From assembly GCA_015055975.1 (NCBI GenBank), contig SVHF01000010.1, positions 1 through 51,680 of the forward strand: DNA of 51,680 nucleotides. Direction: 5' to 3'. Shown piece after piece: positions 25,501 through 33,383 of this stretch. The translations under genes and the position numbers were made by a program. This DNA is from Clostridiales bacterium. Its GTDB lineage: Bacteria; Bacillota; Clostridia; Christensenellales; UBA3700. The first letter of the stretch is position 1. Every line of letters begins with the position of its first letter. The notes under the pieces were generated by a model. It was not told the origin of the DNA, searched no databases, and saw only the letters and a program-made list of their open reading frames with translations.

Positions 25501-26208
25501 GAATATGAACCAGCACAAGATAGAATTAGATCTCTAAAGGCTTCAAAGGGCGCTTTAGGCTTTGTAGATGTAAATGCAATTGAAGGATACAAAGTTGAAA
25601 AAGAAAGATATGATGCTAAGAATGTTGAATATCAAGACCTTCTAAAAGCAGAAGAAGATTTAAGAAAGATTATTGATGATTTATCAAAAGAAATATTAGA
25701 AAAGTTCAATGCAGAATTTACTAAGATGCAAGAAAACTTCCAATCAATATTCAAAGAACTATTTGCTGGTGGTTCTGGAAGATTAGCAATAATGGAACCA
25801 GAAGAAGGACAAGATCCATTAGATGCAGGTATCGAGATTTATGCTCAACCTCCTGGAAAGACAGTTCATGAAATGACTCTACTTTCTGGTGGTGAACAAG
25901 CGTTGACATCAATGGCTGTTCTATTCTCAATTTTGAGATTAAGACCACTTCCATTTGTTATCCTAGACGAAGTTGAAGCAGCGTTAGATGAAGGTAACGT
26001 TGGTGTATACGCAAAATATTTAAAGAAGTTCTCTAACGAGACTCAATTTATCGTTATTACCCACAGAAAGCCAACAATGGAAAAATCAGATGTATTGTTC
26101 GGTGTAACAATGCAAGAACGTGGTGTATCTAAGATAGTTCAAGTAAGTTTAGAGGAAGCTGTAGTACATAGTAAGACTGGACCTCAAAAACTAGAGGAAG
26201 AAGAATAA
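22588..26208 (+). CDS. smc: Chromosome segregation ATPase SMC
   Basis: 1206 residues, full length. It forms the condensin-like SMC-ScpAB complex that organises and separates chromosomes. Walker A GPNGCGKSN at residues 31-39; a long coiled coil (about 170-500); hinge (about 510-660) with GVVADLMKVP and the glycine-rich GSMSGGAQTKG; a second coiled coil (about 680-1040); then the ABC signature LSGGEQAL (about 1098) and Walker B FVILDEVEAALDE (about 1122). The start overlaps the LRR stop and the end overlaps ftsY by one base each, implying translational coupling. Confidence 0.97.
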   Translation: MKLKRIEAYGFKSFADKSSLNFNDGITAIVGPNGCGKSNVVDAVRWVLGERSLKILRGKKSQDVIFNGTERRKAMSYAEVNLYFNNEGPDRIFKTLEFDEVVVSRKMYRSGNSEYYINGTQAKLSDIAAIVRETGLGREGYSIVGQNQIAKIVNAKPEDRRAIFEDAAGVLGSKNARKVAMKNLEDYEINKQQLETLLAEIERNVNTLEKKAEAAKKWLEITEELKKLEANSYIFQKENQAAQESRLKGLIDGLEEEIKKLDEDFEAKSVEFEKLMQEQTDVDDQLNEIQKEQTELAVKQENILGRGNTYSARKEGLLTTKQDYSDRLTKLEEHLDELNAKYRETFAKKQMAEEDKGDLQKDYNEAVERQNELTQDILNRETALENKNSEINKFLESIGDIKANIGKIEAQKQAVLDRIGEYNESIADLQNQINDNEAIRSGFEESVTKLKAQKDRLDQTVENLNNRYAELEESIEKARERVAELNSQQNSLIAQRDMYEQIVKSREGLGVPVQKLMRAADENPSIKSKILGVVADLMKVPKNIQYAIEVALGNSIQNIVVDNEYDARDLINFQKQNGIGRITFLPLSSYRPRELEPQCRNIVNEKGCLGVASKLIQYDSKYNNIFSGLLGNTVICDNVDTGIEISRKYYNQVRIVTLDGELFNTTGSMSGGAQTKGMGLLTQESRLQEIKDKIKENEKEFNDIKLKYKEDKDEYEDLEDQIKEYEKEADEVNEKYIAENSRFEAIVNVIIDLTQRLNTDKTKKEQAEKQYELFVDALAKVDKENQAIKDSKSDIDKDAKEGREAFNNKKKEKETIDRKVSELSIKLQTVLDQIEKYSEELVRLDGEKEITKKNIADCKGILSDNESQLSSVDSKIKTTFMSEEEKKRLRDIEIVIGQYQDKKKVLIERAKKVSEEKADISQKVLDATNKKSQNEKRLVSIGERMIALEARIMEDYQLDYNSALELRDEAFEYEPAQDRIRSLKASKGALGFVDVNAIEGYKVEKERYDAKNVEYQDLLKAEEDLRKIIDDLSKEILEKFNAEFTKMQENFQSIFKELFAGGSGRLAIMEPEEGQDPLDAGIEIYAQPPGKTVHEMTLLSGGEQALTSMAVLFSILRLRPLPFVILDEVEAALDEGNVGVYAKYLKKFSNETQFIVITHRKPTMEKSDVLFGVTMQERGVSKIVQVSLEEAVVHSKTGPQKLEEEE

Positions 26209-27080
26209 TGGGATTTTTTAGTAAGATTAAAGAAGCATTTTCAAAGACAATTTATACAGTATTTACTGCAAAGGAATTGGATGATGAATTCTATGAAGAT
26301 TTAGAATACGCTTTAATTTCAGCAGATTTAGGAGCAGAGGCTACTTCTCAAATTATTGAGAATTTTAAAGAAAAGTGTTTTGAAAAGAGAATTAAACATC
26401 CAGAAGATGCGAAAGAACTATTAAAGCAAATCATGGTTGAAAGTATTGACTATGAAATTGAACCATATTCTTATCCATTAATTATTTTAGTAGCAGGTGT
26501 TAATGGTGTAGGTAAAACTACAGCAATTGGTAAACTTGCAAGATATTTTAAAAACCAAGGAAAGAGCGTTGTAATGGCAGCTGCAGATACATTTAGAGCA
26601 GCAGCAGCTGAACAACTACAAGTTTGGGCAGATAGATCGGACATAAGATTAATTAAGCACGAAGAAGGCTCTGATGCGGCAGCAGTTGTATTTGATGCAC
26701 TTGCTTCAGCAAAAGCAAAAGGAACAGATGTCGTTTTAATAGATACTGCTGGAAGATTGCAAAATAAAAAGAATCTTATGAACGAACTTGCAAAGATAAA
26801 TAGAGTTGTTGAAAAAGAATGCCCAGAGGCAGATTATAGAACATATATAGTTTTAGATGCTACAACTGGGCAAAATGCAATCTCTCAAGTAGAGGCTTTT
26901 GACGAAATTATCGATATGGATGGCATTATTTTAAATAAATTAGATGGAACAGCAAGGGGCGGAGTTGTATTTGCGATCTCAGCTGAACGTGAACTTCCTG
27001 TTATTTTCTGTGGCGTTGGCGAAGGCGTTGACGACTTAATTAAATTTGATCCTAAGGATTTCGTAGACGGATTATTCTAA
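26208..27080 (+). CDS. ftsY: Signal recognition particle receptor FtsY
   Basis: 290 residues; short form lacking a long acidic A domain, as common in Gram-positives. NG domain: G1 GVNGVGKTTAIGKLA (about 98-112), DTFRAAAAEQL, DTAGR, and LNKLDGTARGG. It docks the SRP-ribosome complex at the membrane; its partner Ffh is encoded 416 nt downstream. The start is coupled to smc (TAATG). Confidence 0.96.
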   Translation: MGFFSKIKEAFSKTIYTVFTAKELDDEFYEDLEYALISADLGAEATSQIIENFKEKCFEKRIKHPEDAKELLKQIMVESIDYEIEPYSYPLIILVAGVNGVGKTTAIGKLARYFKNQGKSVVMAAADTFRAAAAEQLQVWADRSDIRLIKHEEGSDAAAVVFDALASAKAKGTDVVLIDTAGRLQNKKNLMNELAKINRVVEKECPEADYRTYIVLDATTGQNAISQVEAFDEIIDMDGIILNKLDGTARGGVVFAISAERELPVIFCGVGEGVDDLIKFDPKDFVDGLF

Positions 27081-27101
27081 TATTTATATATTATTAAACA
27101 T

Positions 27102-27130
27102 TTGACAAGACCCGATTTTTTATATAGTAT
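27102..27130 (+). promoter_or_regulatory. Promoter of ylxM-ffh
   Basis: Perfect -35 TTGACA (27102-27107), 17-bp spacer, -10 TAGTAT (27125-27130) (an overlapping TATAGT gives 15 bp). Start near 27137, beside the direct repeat at 27138. Confidence 0.7.
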
Positions 27131-27137
27131 TAAAGGG

Positions 27138-27168
27138 AAAATACTTTAACAAGCAAAAATACTTTAAC
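27138..27168 (+). repeat. 13-bp direct repeat in the ylxM leader
   Basis: AAAATACTTTAAC occurs at 27138-27150 and 27156-27168, offset by 18 bp, immediately before the ylxM start codon. No SD is visible between the repeat and the ATG at 27170. Confidence 0.8.
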
Positions 27169-27169
27169 C

Positions 27170-27493
27170 ATGGAAAAGAAAGATAAGCTTTATATGAGTA
27201 TATACAATGACTATTATTCAGGTCTTTTAACTGAATATCAATCTCAGTTGATTAGCATGTATTATGACGAGGACTTATCCCTTTTAGAAATGGCAGATAG
27301 ATTAAGTATTTCTCCTCAAGGAGTAAGAGATGCTTTAAAGAGAGCAGAAAAGACACTTGAAGAGTTAGAAGCAAAGCTTCACTTAGTAAAAAAGAGCGAA
27401 GCAATAAAAGAGCTATTAGAAAATCTTAAAGACAAGGTTTCAGATAGCGATAAAGAAGAAATAAATAAGGCAATTGAGCTTTTGGAGAATTAA
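27170..27493 (+). CDS. ylxM: YlxM-type helix-turn-helix protein (SRP-associated)
   Basis: 107 residues. A sigma-70 region 4-like HTH is visible (LSLLEMADRLSISPQGVRDALKRAEKTLEELE, about residues 36-67), the YlxM/p13 family. Members are encoded next to ffh and affect SRP function in streptococci. A C-terminal helical tail follows. ffh begins 3 nt after its stop. The start lacks an SD, which is unusual here. Confidence 0.9.
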   Translation: MEKKDKLYMSIYNDYYSGLLTEYQSQLISMYYDEDLSLLEMADRLSISPQGVRDALKRAEKTLEELEAKLHLVKKSEAIKELLENLKDKVSDSDKEEINKAIELLEN

Positions 27494-27495
27494 TA

Positions 27496-28827
27496 ATGGG
27501 AGCATTTAGTAGTTTATCTGAGAAATTATCACATGTCTTTTCAAAGATGAAAAACAAAGGCAAGTTAACAGATTTAGAAGTAAAGCAAGCAATGAGAGAA
27601 ATCAGAATTGCGCTTTTGGAAGCTGACGTTAACTTTGATGTTGTTAAAAAGTTCATCAACACTGTTTCTGAAAAGGCATCAGGCGAAGAAATCTTATCTG
27701 GATTAAATCCAACTCAACAAGTAATTAAGATTGTTAACGAAGAATTAACAGCTTTAATGGGTGGAACTAATTCAAAGATTGAAATTGCTCCAAAGCCACC
27801 AACAATTATTTTAATGTGTGGTCTTCAAGGTAGCGGTAAGACAACTATGTGTGGAAAGCTTGGCTTCATGTTAAAAAAGCAAGGTAAAAAACCACTTTTA
27901 GTTGCTTGTGATATCTATAGACCAGCGGCTATTAAGCAATTGCAAATAGTTGGTTCAAATGCTGGGGTTCCTGTATTTGAAATGGGACAAATAGATCCAC
28001 AAAAGATAGTTAAAGAAGCTTTAAAAGAAGCAGAGAAAAATCAAAACGATATAGTTATTGTAGATACAGCAGGAAGATTACAAATCGACGAAAAGTTGAT
28101 GGATGAAATCGCAGGCTTAAAGAAGACATTTAATCCAAATGAAATATTACTTGTTGTAGATTCAATGACAGGTCAAGACGCAGTAAATGTAGCTCAAAAG
28201 TTCAACGAAGTTATGGATGTAACTGGCGTTGTTCTAACAAAGCTAGATGGTGATACAAGAGGCGGTGCGGCGCTTTCTATAAGAGCAGTTACAGGAAAGC
28301 CTATTAAGTTCTGTGGTATTGGCGAAAAGATATCAGATTTAGAAATATTCTACCCAGATAGAATGGCATCAAGAATCTTAGGTATGGGCGATGTTTTAAC
28401 AATTATTGAAAAAGCACAAAACGCATATACTGAAAAAGAAGCTTTAGAGATGCAAAAGAAGTTCAAGGAAAACACATTCACTTTGGATGATTATCTAGTT
28501 CAATTTGAAAAGATGAAGTCTATGGGCAGTATGCAACAAATGATTCAAATGGTTCCAGGACTTGCTCAACGTGTTAAGGGAGATATTCAAATCGACGAAA
28601 AGCAATTAGATAGAACTAAGGCAATCATTCTTTCTATGACAAAATATGAAAGAGAACATCCAGATGAAATCAAGTCTTCAAATAAAAAGAGAATTGCAGC
28701 AGGAAGCGGTACACAAATCCAAGATGTAAATCAACTATTAAAGCAATTTGCTCAAATGAGAGACATGATGAACAAGATACAAAACATGGGAAAGCGCGGC
28801 TTTATGGGCGGCAGATTCCCATTCTAA
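27496..28827 (+). CDS. ffh: Signal recognition particle protein Ffh (SRP54)
   Basis: 443 residues. It binds signal sequences and 4.5S/SRP RNA and delivers ribosomes to FtsY. N domain, then G domain with GLQGSGKTTMCGKLG (about 108-122), DIYRPAAIKQL, DTAGRLQ, and TKLDGDTRGGAALS. The M domain follows (about 300-443) with GSMQQMIQMVPG and a C-terminal RFPF. SD GGAG lies in the end of ylxM. Confidence 0.97.
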   Translation: MGAFSSLSEKLSHVFSKMKNKGKLTDLEVKQAMREIRIALLEADVNFDVVKKFINTVSEKASGEEILSGLNPTQQVIKIVNEELTALMGGTNSKIEIAPKPPTIILMCGLQGSGKTTMCGKLGFMLKKQGKKPLLVACDIYRPAAIKQLQIVGSNAGVPVFEMGQIDPQKIVKEALKEAEKNQNDIVIVDTAGRLQIDEKLMDEIAGLKKTFNPNEILLVVDSMTGQDAVNVAQKFNEVMDVTGVVLTKLDGDTRGGAALSIRAVTGKPIKFCGIGEKISDLEIFYPDRMASRILGMGDVLTIIEKAQNAYTEKEALEMQKKFKENTFTLDDYLVQFEKMKSMGSMQQMIQMVPGLAQRVKGDIQIDEKQLDRTKAIILSMTKYEREHPDEIKSSNKKRIAAGSGTQIQDVNQLLKQFAQMRDMMNKIQNMGKRGFMGGRFPF

Positions 28828-28871
28828 GAATGAAATAATAAAAATTATATAAATAAAAGGAGAATTTAAAA

Positions 28872-29114
28872 ATGGTAAAGTTAAGATTAACAAGAAAAGG
28901 TAAGATTCATGCACCATTCTACAGAATTGTTGCAATCGACTCAAGAGCAGCTAGAGATGCTGAATACTTAGAATGCGTTGGTACATACAACCCAGTTGCT
29001 AACCCAGAAGAAATCAAGATCGATGCAGAAAAGGTTCAAAAGTGGTTAAACAACGGTGCTCAACCTACAGACACTGTTAAATCATTATTAAAGAAGCAAG
29101 GTATCATTAAATAA
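28872..29114 (+). CDS. rpsP: Ribosomal protein S16
   Basis: 80 residues, typical bS16: [28 protein letters not shown] and LECVGTYNP. Strong SD AAAGGAG. It leads the rpsP-khpA-rimM-trmD run; the last base of its stop is the A of the khpA ATG. Confidence 0.97.
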   Translation: MVKLRLTRKGKIHAPFYRIVAIDSRAARDAEYLECVGTYNPVANPEEIKIDAEKVQKWLNNGAQPTDTVKSLLKKQGIIK

Positions 29115-29347
29115 TGGAAGAGTTAGTAAGATTTATAGTTGAAAAGCTAGTAGACGATATAAGCGGCGTTACTATTGAATCTGAAGAACAAGATGGAGTT
29201 TTGGTTATCAATGTTATTGCTGAAAAAGAACAAATCGGCAAAATCATTGGTAAGCAAGGCAGAATAGCTAAGGCCATTCGTACTATAGTTAGAGCAGGAG
29301 CCAATAAGGAAAAGGCTAAGGTATCAGTAGAAATTATTGAAAAATAA
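29114..29347 (+). CDS. khpA: KH-domain RNA-binding protein KhpA (YlqC)
   Basis: 77 residues, a single KH domain with IIGKQGRIAKAIRTIV (GxxG loop GKQG). KhpA proteins bind RNA, often as a heterodimer with KhpB, and affect cell division and small-RNA metabolism. One-base overlaps with both rpsP and rimM. Confidence 0.94.
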   Translation: MEELVRFIVEKLVDDISGVTIESEEQDGVLVINVIAEKEQIGKIIGKQGRIAKAIRTIVRAGANKEKAKVSVEIIEK

Positions 29348-29850
29348 TGAATAGATACACAATCGGAATCATATTAAAGCCACATGGTGTTAGAGGCGCA
29401 ATTAAAGTTGGGCCAATGACTGATGATGTGGCTCGTTTTAAATCTTTAGAAAAAGTGTACATCGATAACAAGATGTATAAAGTTCTAAACGCTCAAATAT
29501 CTCCAAATGAGGTAATACTAACGCTCGATGGGTTAACAGATAGAAACCAAGCTGAATTATTTAGAAATAAAGAAGTTCAAGTTGAAAAGGCAGATGCTGT
29601 TAAATTACAAGAAGGCAGATACTTTATTGTAGATATTGTTGGTTGTGAAGTTTTTGTAGAAGATAAGTCAATAGGAATTATTGATGAAGTTCTACAAAAC
29701 GGAGCAGCAGATGTTTATGTAATAAAGTCTAAAGATAAAGAATGTATGGTTCCAGCACTAAAGAAACTTCTATTAAATGTAGATACTGAAAACAAAAAGA
29801 TGTATCTTGACAAAAAGGTTTTTGAAGAAGTCGTTGTTTATGAAGATTGA
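29347..29850 (+). CDS. rimM: Ribosome maturation factor RimM
   Basis: 167 residues. N-terminal RimM domain (IGIILKPHGVRGAIKV, about 6-21) and C-terminal PRC-barrel (YFIVDIVGCEVF onward, with VPALKKLLLNVD). It helps 30S head assembly around uS19. It overlaps trmD by 11 nt. Confidence 0.95.
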   Translation: MNRYTIGIILKPHGVRGAIKVGPMTDDVARFKSLEKVYIDNKMYKVLNAQISPNEVILTLDGLTDRNQAELFRNKEVQVEKADAVKLQEGRYFIVDIVGCEVFVEDKSIGIIDEVLQNGAADVYVIKSKDKECMVPALKKLLLNVDTENKKMYLDKKVFEEVVVYED

Positions 29851-30508
29851 AGTATTAACACTATTTCCGGAAATGTTTGAAGCATTAAATGTTGGAATCT
29901 TGAAAAAGGCCCAACAAAATAAGCTATTTGAGCTTAATGTTACAAACATTCGAGATTATTCTTTAGATAAGCATAAAAAGGTCGATGATACGCCATTTGG
30001 AGGCGGTGCGGGGATGGTTATGACACCACAACCACTTCACGATGCTATAAATGCTGTAGATAAAGATCATAAGTGCTTAAGAATATATCTTTCTCCAAAA
30101 GGAGAAACACTTTCTCAAAACCTTGTAAAAGAACTAGCTAAAGAAGAAAACATAATGTTTGTATGTGGAAACTATGAAGGAATAGACCAAAGAGTTATAG
30201 ATCTAGATATAGATAAAGAATTATCTATTGGCGATTATGTCTTAACAGGTGGCGAAATGGCTGCAATGGTCACAATAAACGCTGTATCTAGATATATCGA
30301 TGGAGTATTAGGGAATAGTGAATCTACAAACGAAGAAAGCTTTTCAGATGGACTTTTAGAGTATCCTCAATATACTCACCCTCAAGTGTTTGAAGGGTTG
30401 GAAGTTCCAGAAGTCCTACTTAGTGGAAATCATCAAAACATAGCAAAGTGGAGGCATGAAGAACAAATCAAGATAACTAAAGAAAGACGTCCAGATTTGT
30501 TAAAATAA
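29840..30508 (+). CDS. trmD: tRNA (guanine-N1)-methyltransferase TrmD
   Basis: 222 residues from the ATG at 29840 (MKIEVLTLFPEMF); an in-frame TTG at 29807 would add 11 non-conserved residues and is rejected. It makes m1G37 in tRNA to prevent frameshifts. SPOUT knot motifs seen: FGGGAGMVMTPQPL, CGNYEGIDQRV, and SIGDYVLTGGE. Slightly shorter than the usual 230-250 residues at the C-terminus. No strong SD; translation is probably coupled to rimM. Confidence 0.95.
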   Translation: MKIEVLTLFPEMFEALNVGILKKAQQNKLFELNVTNIRDYSLDKHKKVDDTPFGGGAGMVMTPQPLHDAINAVDKDHKCLRIYLSPKGETLSQNLVKELAKEENIMFVCGNYEGIDQRVIDLDIDKELSIGDYVLTGGEMAAMVTINAVSRYIDGVLGNSESTNEESFSDGLLEYPQYTHPQVFEGLEVPEVLLSGNHQNIAKWRHEEQIKITKERRPDLLK

Positions 30509-30512
30509 GATT

Positions 30513-30821
30513 ATGAAATACGACAATATTATTGATTCAATTTTAGATGACAATTGTTTAGATCCTATTTTCCTTGAAGATGAAAAGGGAAATAAATATG
30601 AATACGAACAAGAAGCCGTAATCCCATATGATGATAAATTATATGCAATCCTTGTTGATGTAGAAATGATTAAACAAGAAAGATATGATGAAGCAGGCGA
30701 AGTATTCCTAATTAACGAAAAGAAGGGAACAATTGAGCTTGTAGATGATGTAAATGTTATTAGCGAAGTATTTGAAGTATACGATAAGCTAATGGAAGAA
30801 AAGGAACAAGAAGATTCTTAA
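30513..30821 (+). CDS. DUF1292 protein (YrzB-like)
   Basis: 102 residues, very acidic. The pattern of EDEKGNKYEYEQEAVIPYDDKLYAIL followed by an acidic hinge and a helical end (VISEVFEVYDKLMEE) matches the DUF1292 family, widespread in Firmicutes and of unknown function. The SD is weak (AATAAG region). Its stop overlaps the next start by one base. Confidence 0.82.
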   Translation: MKYDNIIDSILDDNCLDPIFLEDEKGNKYEYEQEAVIPYDDKLYAILVDVEMIKQERYDEAGEVFLINEKKGTIELVDDVNVISEVFEVYDKLMEEKEQEDS

Positions 30822-31258
30822 TGGCAATAGAAATTAAAGATTTAGCTTTTGATGAAATTGATGCAGTATATTCATTGACTAAAAAAGTGTTCAATGAATC
30901 ATATGATTTGGCAAAAATTAAAGAGCTTTATAACAAAATTTCTAAAGATACAAAAACCTATAGGTTTTTAGTTGCTAAAGATGGCGATAAAGTCGTTGGT
31001 TATACATCGTGTTCAATGTCATATAATTTGTTTGATGGTGATCAACCATTTATGACAATTTGGTGGGTATGTACCGATGATGCTTATAGACGCCAAGGAA
31101 TAGCAACAAAGCTTTTACAAAAAGCAGAAGATATTGCAAAAGAGAATAACTGTGGCATGATTTGTCTTTTGTCTGAAGACTTTAGATCTGATGCACACGC
31201 GTTCTATATTAAAAATGGATATAAGATGAATTCAAAAGGATTCATGAAGTTTATATAA
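30821..31258 (+). CDS. GNAT-family N-acetyltransferase
   Basis: 145 residues, a single GNAT fold: beta-strand with VAKDGDKVVGYTSC, then IWWVCTDDAYRRQGIATKLLQKAE containing the acetyl-CoA loop (R/Q-x-x-G-x-A), and AHAFYIKNGYKM at the C-terminus. Substrate unknown. One-base overlap with the DUF1292 gene and a 1-nt gap to rbgA. Confidence 0.88.
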   Translation: MAIEIKDLAFDEIDAVYSLTKKVFNESYDLAKIKELYNKISKDTKTYRFLVAKDGDKVVGYTSCSMSYNLFDGDQPFMTIWWVCTDDAYRRQGIATKLLQKAEDIAKENNCGMICLLSEDFRSDAHAFYIKNGYKMNSKGFMKFI

Positions 31259-31259
31259 G

Positions 31260-32108
31260 ATGGTAAATATTCAATGGTTTCCAGGGCACATGACAAAAGC
31301 CCTAAGAATGATGGAGGATAGTATTAAACAAGTAGATTGCGTAATCTATGTATTGGATGCTCGCGCAATTGATTCTTGCATGAATCCAAAGTTTGATAAA
31401 CTTCTTCAAAACAAACCCGTTTTATATATCATAAATAAGCAAGATTTAGTTGAAAGACAAGATTTACAATCTTGGCAACAATATTTTGCAAAAAATAATA
31501 TGGATTATGTCATTGCAGATTCTATATCTGGAAGACAAAAAGACATTATTATTTCAAAGCTTAAAGAGCTTAACAAAAAGATCATTGAAAAATACGCAAA
31601 TAAAGGCGCAATAAAGTCTGTTAGAGCTATGGTTGTAGGCGTGCCAAATACTGGAAAATCAACGCTTATAAACTCGCTTTGTAAGCAAAAAAGAGCAATA
31701 ACAGGAAATAGACCAGGTGTTACTCGTGGAAAACAATGGGTATCTTTAGCCGAAGGCGTAGATTTATTAGATACACCAGGAACGTTAGCTCCAGCGTATG
31801 AAGATCAAGAAAGAGCAGTACATCTAGCTTTCATTGGTTCAATTAAAGATGACGTTGTATCACTTGATGATTTAACAATTGAACTTATCAAATATTACAG
31901 AGAAAATAATCCTCAAATCTTCATGGAAAGATATAAACTTCAAGACTTTTCAAACGACAATGTTGAGGTTCTAGATAATATCGCAAAATCAAGAGGTTTC
32001 TTATTAAATAAGAACAACTACGATTACGATAGGGTATATAAGGCCGTTTTAGACGATTTTAGAAAGCAAAAATTAGGGAAGGTAATGTTAGACTTCCCAA
32101 AGGATTAA
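31260..32108 (+). CDS. rbgA: Ribosome biogenesis GTPase RbgA (YlqF)
   Basis: 282 residues. It is a circularly permuted GTPase needed for late 50S assembly (uL16 incorporation). N-terminal WFPGHMTKA, then the permuted order: G4 NKQDLV (about 59), G1 GVPNTGKSTLIN (about 127-138), G2 with RPGVTRGKQW and G3 DTPGTL. A C-terminal RNA-binding domain follows. rnhB begins 2 nt after the stop. Confidence 0.96.
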   Translation: MVNIQWFPGHMTKALRMMEDSIKQVDCVIYVLDARAIDSCMNPKFDKLLQNKPVLYIINKQDLVERQDLQSWQQYFAKNNMDYVIADSISGRQKDIIISKLKELNKKIIEKYANKGAIKSVRAMVVGVPNTGKSTLINSLCKQKRAITGNRPGVTRGKQWVSLAEGVDLLDTPGTLAPAYEDQERAVHLAFIGSIKDDVVSLDDLTIELIKYYRENNPQIFMERYKLQDFSNDNVEVLDNIAKSRGFLLNKNNYDYDRVYKAVLDDFRKQKLGKVMLDFPKD

Positions 32109-32110
32109 AC

Positions 32111-32731
32111 ATGAAACACGACACAATGACGATGTTAGAATATGAACACAAATTGCTAGCTGAAGGTAAGCAATTAATAGGTGGTATTGATGAAGTTGGA
32201 AGAGGGCCACTTGCAGGTCCAGTTGTTGTTGCTTGTTGTGTTATGCCACTTAAAGATGAAGATATCATTCAAGGTGTAAATGATTCTAAAAAAGTTAGTG
32301 AAAAAAATAGAGAAATCCTATACGAAAAAATCAAAGAAAAAGCTATTGCTTATCAGATAGAAATGCTTGATGAAAAGGCAATTGATGAGATGAATATTTT
32401 GGCCGCTACAAAGTGGTGTATGGCAAAGGCAATTGAGGATATTTCTCAAAAAGTAAAACTAGATATAGTTTTAATTGATGCTGTAAACATAGAAACAAAT
32501 GTGCCAATTGAACCTATCATAAAAGGGGATGCAAAGTCATATTCAATTGCTTGTGCATCAATACTTGCTAAGGTTACAAGAGATAGAATGATGGTGGAGA
32601 TGGACAAAAAGTATCCAGGGTACGATTTTGCTTCAAACAAAGGCTATGGTTCTAAAAAGCATATTGATGCCATAAAAACCATTGGTCCATGCGAGATTCA
32701 CAGGCGCACTTTCATCAAAAATTTCATTTAG
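32111..32731 (+). CDS. rnhB: Ribonuclease HII
   Basis: 206 residues. It removes RNA from RNA-DNA hybrids and single ribonucleotides from DNA. Catalytic acids seen in IGGIDEVGRGPLAGPVV (Asp and Glu), VLIDAV, and the later Asp in SILAKVTRDRMM. The rbgA-rnhB order is conserved in Firmicutes. Confidence 0.96.
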   Translation: MKHDTMTMLEYEHKLLAEGKQLIGGIDEVGRGPLAGPVVVACCVMPLKDEDIIQGVNDSKKVSEKNREILYEKIKEKAIAYQIEMLDEKAIDEMNILAATKWCMAKAIEDISQKVKLDIVLIDAVNIETNVPIEPIIKGDAKSYSIACASILAKVTRDRMMVEMDKKYPGYDFASNKGYGSKKHIDAIKTIGPCEIHRRTFIKNFI

Positions 32732-32762
32732 TAAAAATCGCTAAAAAAGTGGCATATTTTAG

Positions 32763-32792
32763 TTGCATATATATAAATATTTTTGTTAGTAT
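32763..32792 (+). promoter_or_regulatory. Promoter of rplS
   Basis: -35 TTGCAT (32763-32768), 18-bp spacer, -10 TAGTAT (32787-32792); start near 32799. The 150-nt gap between rnhB and rplS therefore holds a promoter and a leader of about 80 nt that contains a small hairpin CGGA-GTAG-TCCG. Autoregulation by L19 is possible but not shown. Confidence 0.55.
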
Positions 32793-32880
32793 TATTAGGC
32801 AAATGGCTTCGGAGTAGTCCGCTTTCTATAAAAACGACAATAGATAAGAATGCTTCGTAAAAGAAATGGAGGTAAGTCAA

Positions 32881-33228
32881 ATGAGCAACATTATTGATGT
32901 AATCGAAAAGGAAGCTTTAAGAACAGATCTACCAGAAATGAATATTGGTGATACAGTTAAGGTATTCGTTAAGATTAAGGAAGGTAACAAGGAAAGACTA
33001 CAAGCTTTCGAAGGTATCGTAATCGCTTTCAAGCATGGTAGCATTCGTGAAACATTCACAGTAAGAAAATTATCTTATGGTGTTGGAGTAGAAAGAACAT
33101 TCCCACTACATTCACCAAAAATCGACCATATCAACATTATCAGACATGGTAGATCAAGAAGAGCTAAGTTATACTACTTAAGAGATAGAGTAGGTAAGGC
33201 AGCTAGATTATCAGAAATTACTGACTAA
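32881..33228 (+). CDS. rplS: Ribosomal protein L19
   Basis: 115 residues from the ATG at 32881, with SD GGAGGT at 32868-32873. An ATG at 32866 overlaps the SD and is rejected. Typical bL19: [48 protein letters not shown] and the basic [13 protein letters not shown]. It usually follows trmD directly; here five genes lie between. Confidence 0.97.
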   Translation: MSNIIDVIEKEALRTDLPEMNIGDTVKVFVKIKEGNKERLQAFEGIVIAFKHGSIRETFTVRKLSYGVGVERTFPLHSPKIDHINIIRHGRSRRAKLYYLRDRVGKAARLSEITD

Positions 33229-33250
33229 TCATAAAAATAAAGATAATTAA

Positions 33251-33288
33251 GTGCTCTCAAGAGAAATCTTGAGAGCACACTTCTTTTT
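33251..33288 (+). terminator. Terminator of rplS
   Basis: 12-bp perfect stem (33251-33262 with 33267-33278), GAAA tetraloop, then TTCTTTTT. This is one of the strongest terminators in the window. Confidence 0.93.
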
Positions 33289-33323
33289 ATTTAAATATAA
33301 ATAATAAAATATAATTATAATAC

Positions 33324-33352
33324 TTGAAAATAAATACGCTTTTGTATATGAT
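33324..33352 (+). promoter_or_regulatory. Promoter of the polytopic lipoprotein gene and topA
   Basis: -35 TTGAAA (33324-33329), 17-bp spacer, -10 TATGAT (33347-33352); SD TAGGTGG precedes the ATG at 33384. Confidence 0.65.
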
Positions 33353-33383
33353 TATTATAAATTGATTATTTAGGTGGCCAACT

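Noticed and set aside
23200-25700. Internal repeats in smc as a DNA repeat array
   Set aside because: The repetitive GAA/AAA-rich sequence is heptad coiled-coil coding, with no true repeated DNA unit.
32799-32880. Ribosomal protein leader motif for L19
   Set aside because: A small hairpin is present, but I cannot match it to the known L19 leader structure by eye; noted only in the promoter entry.
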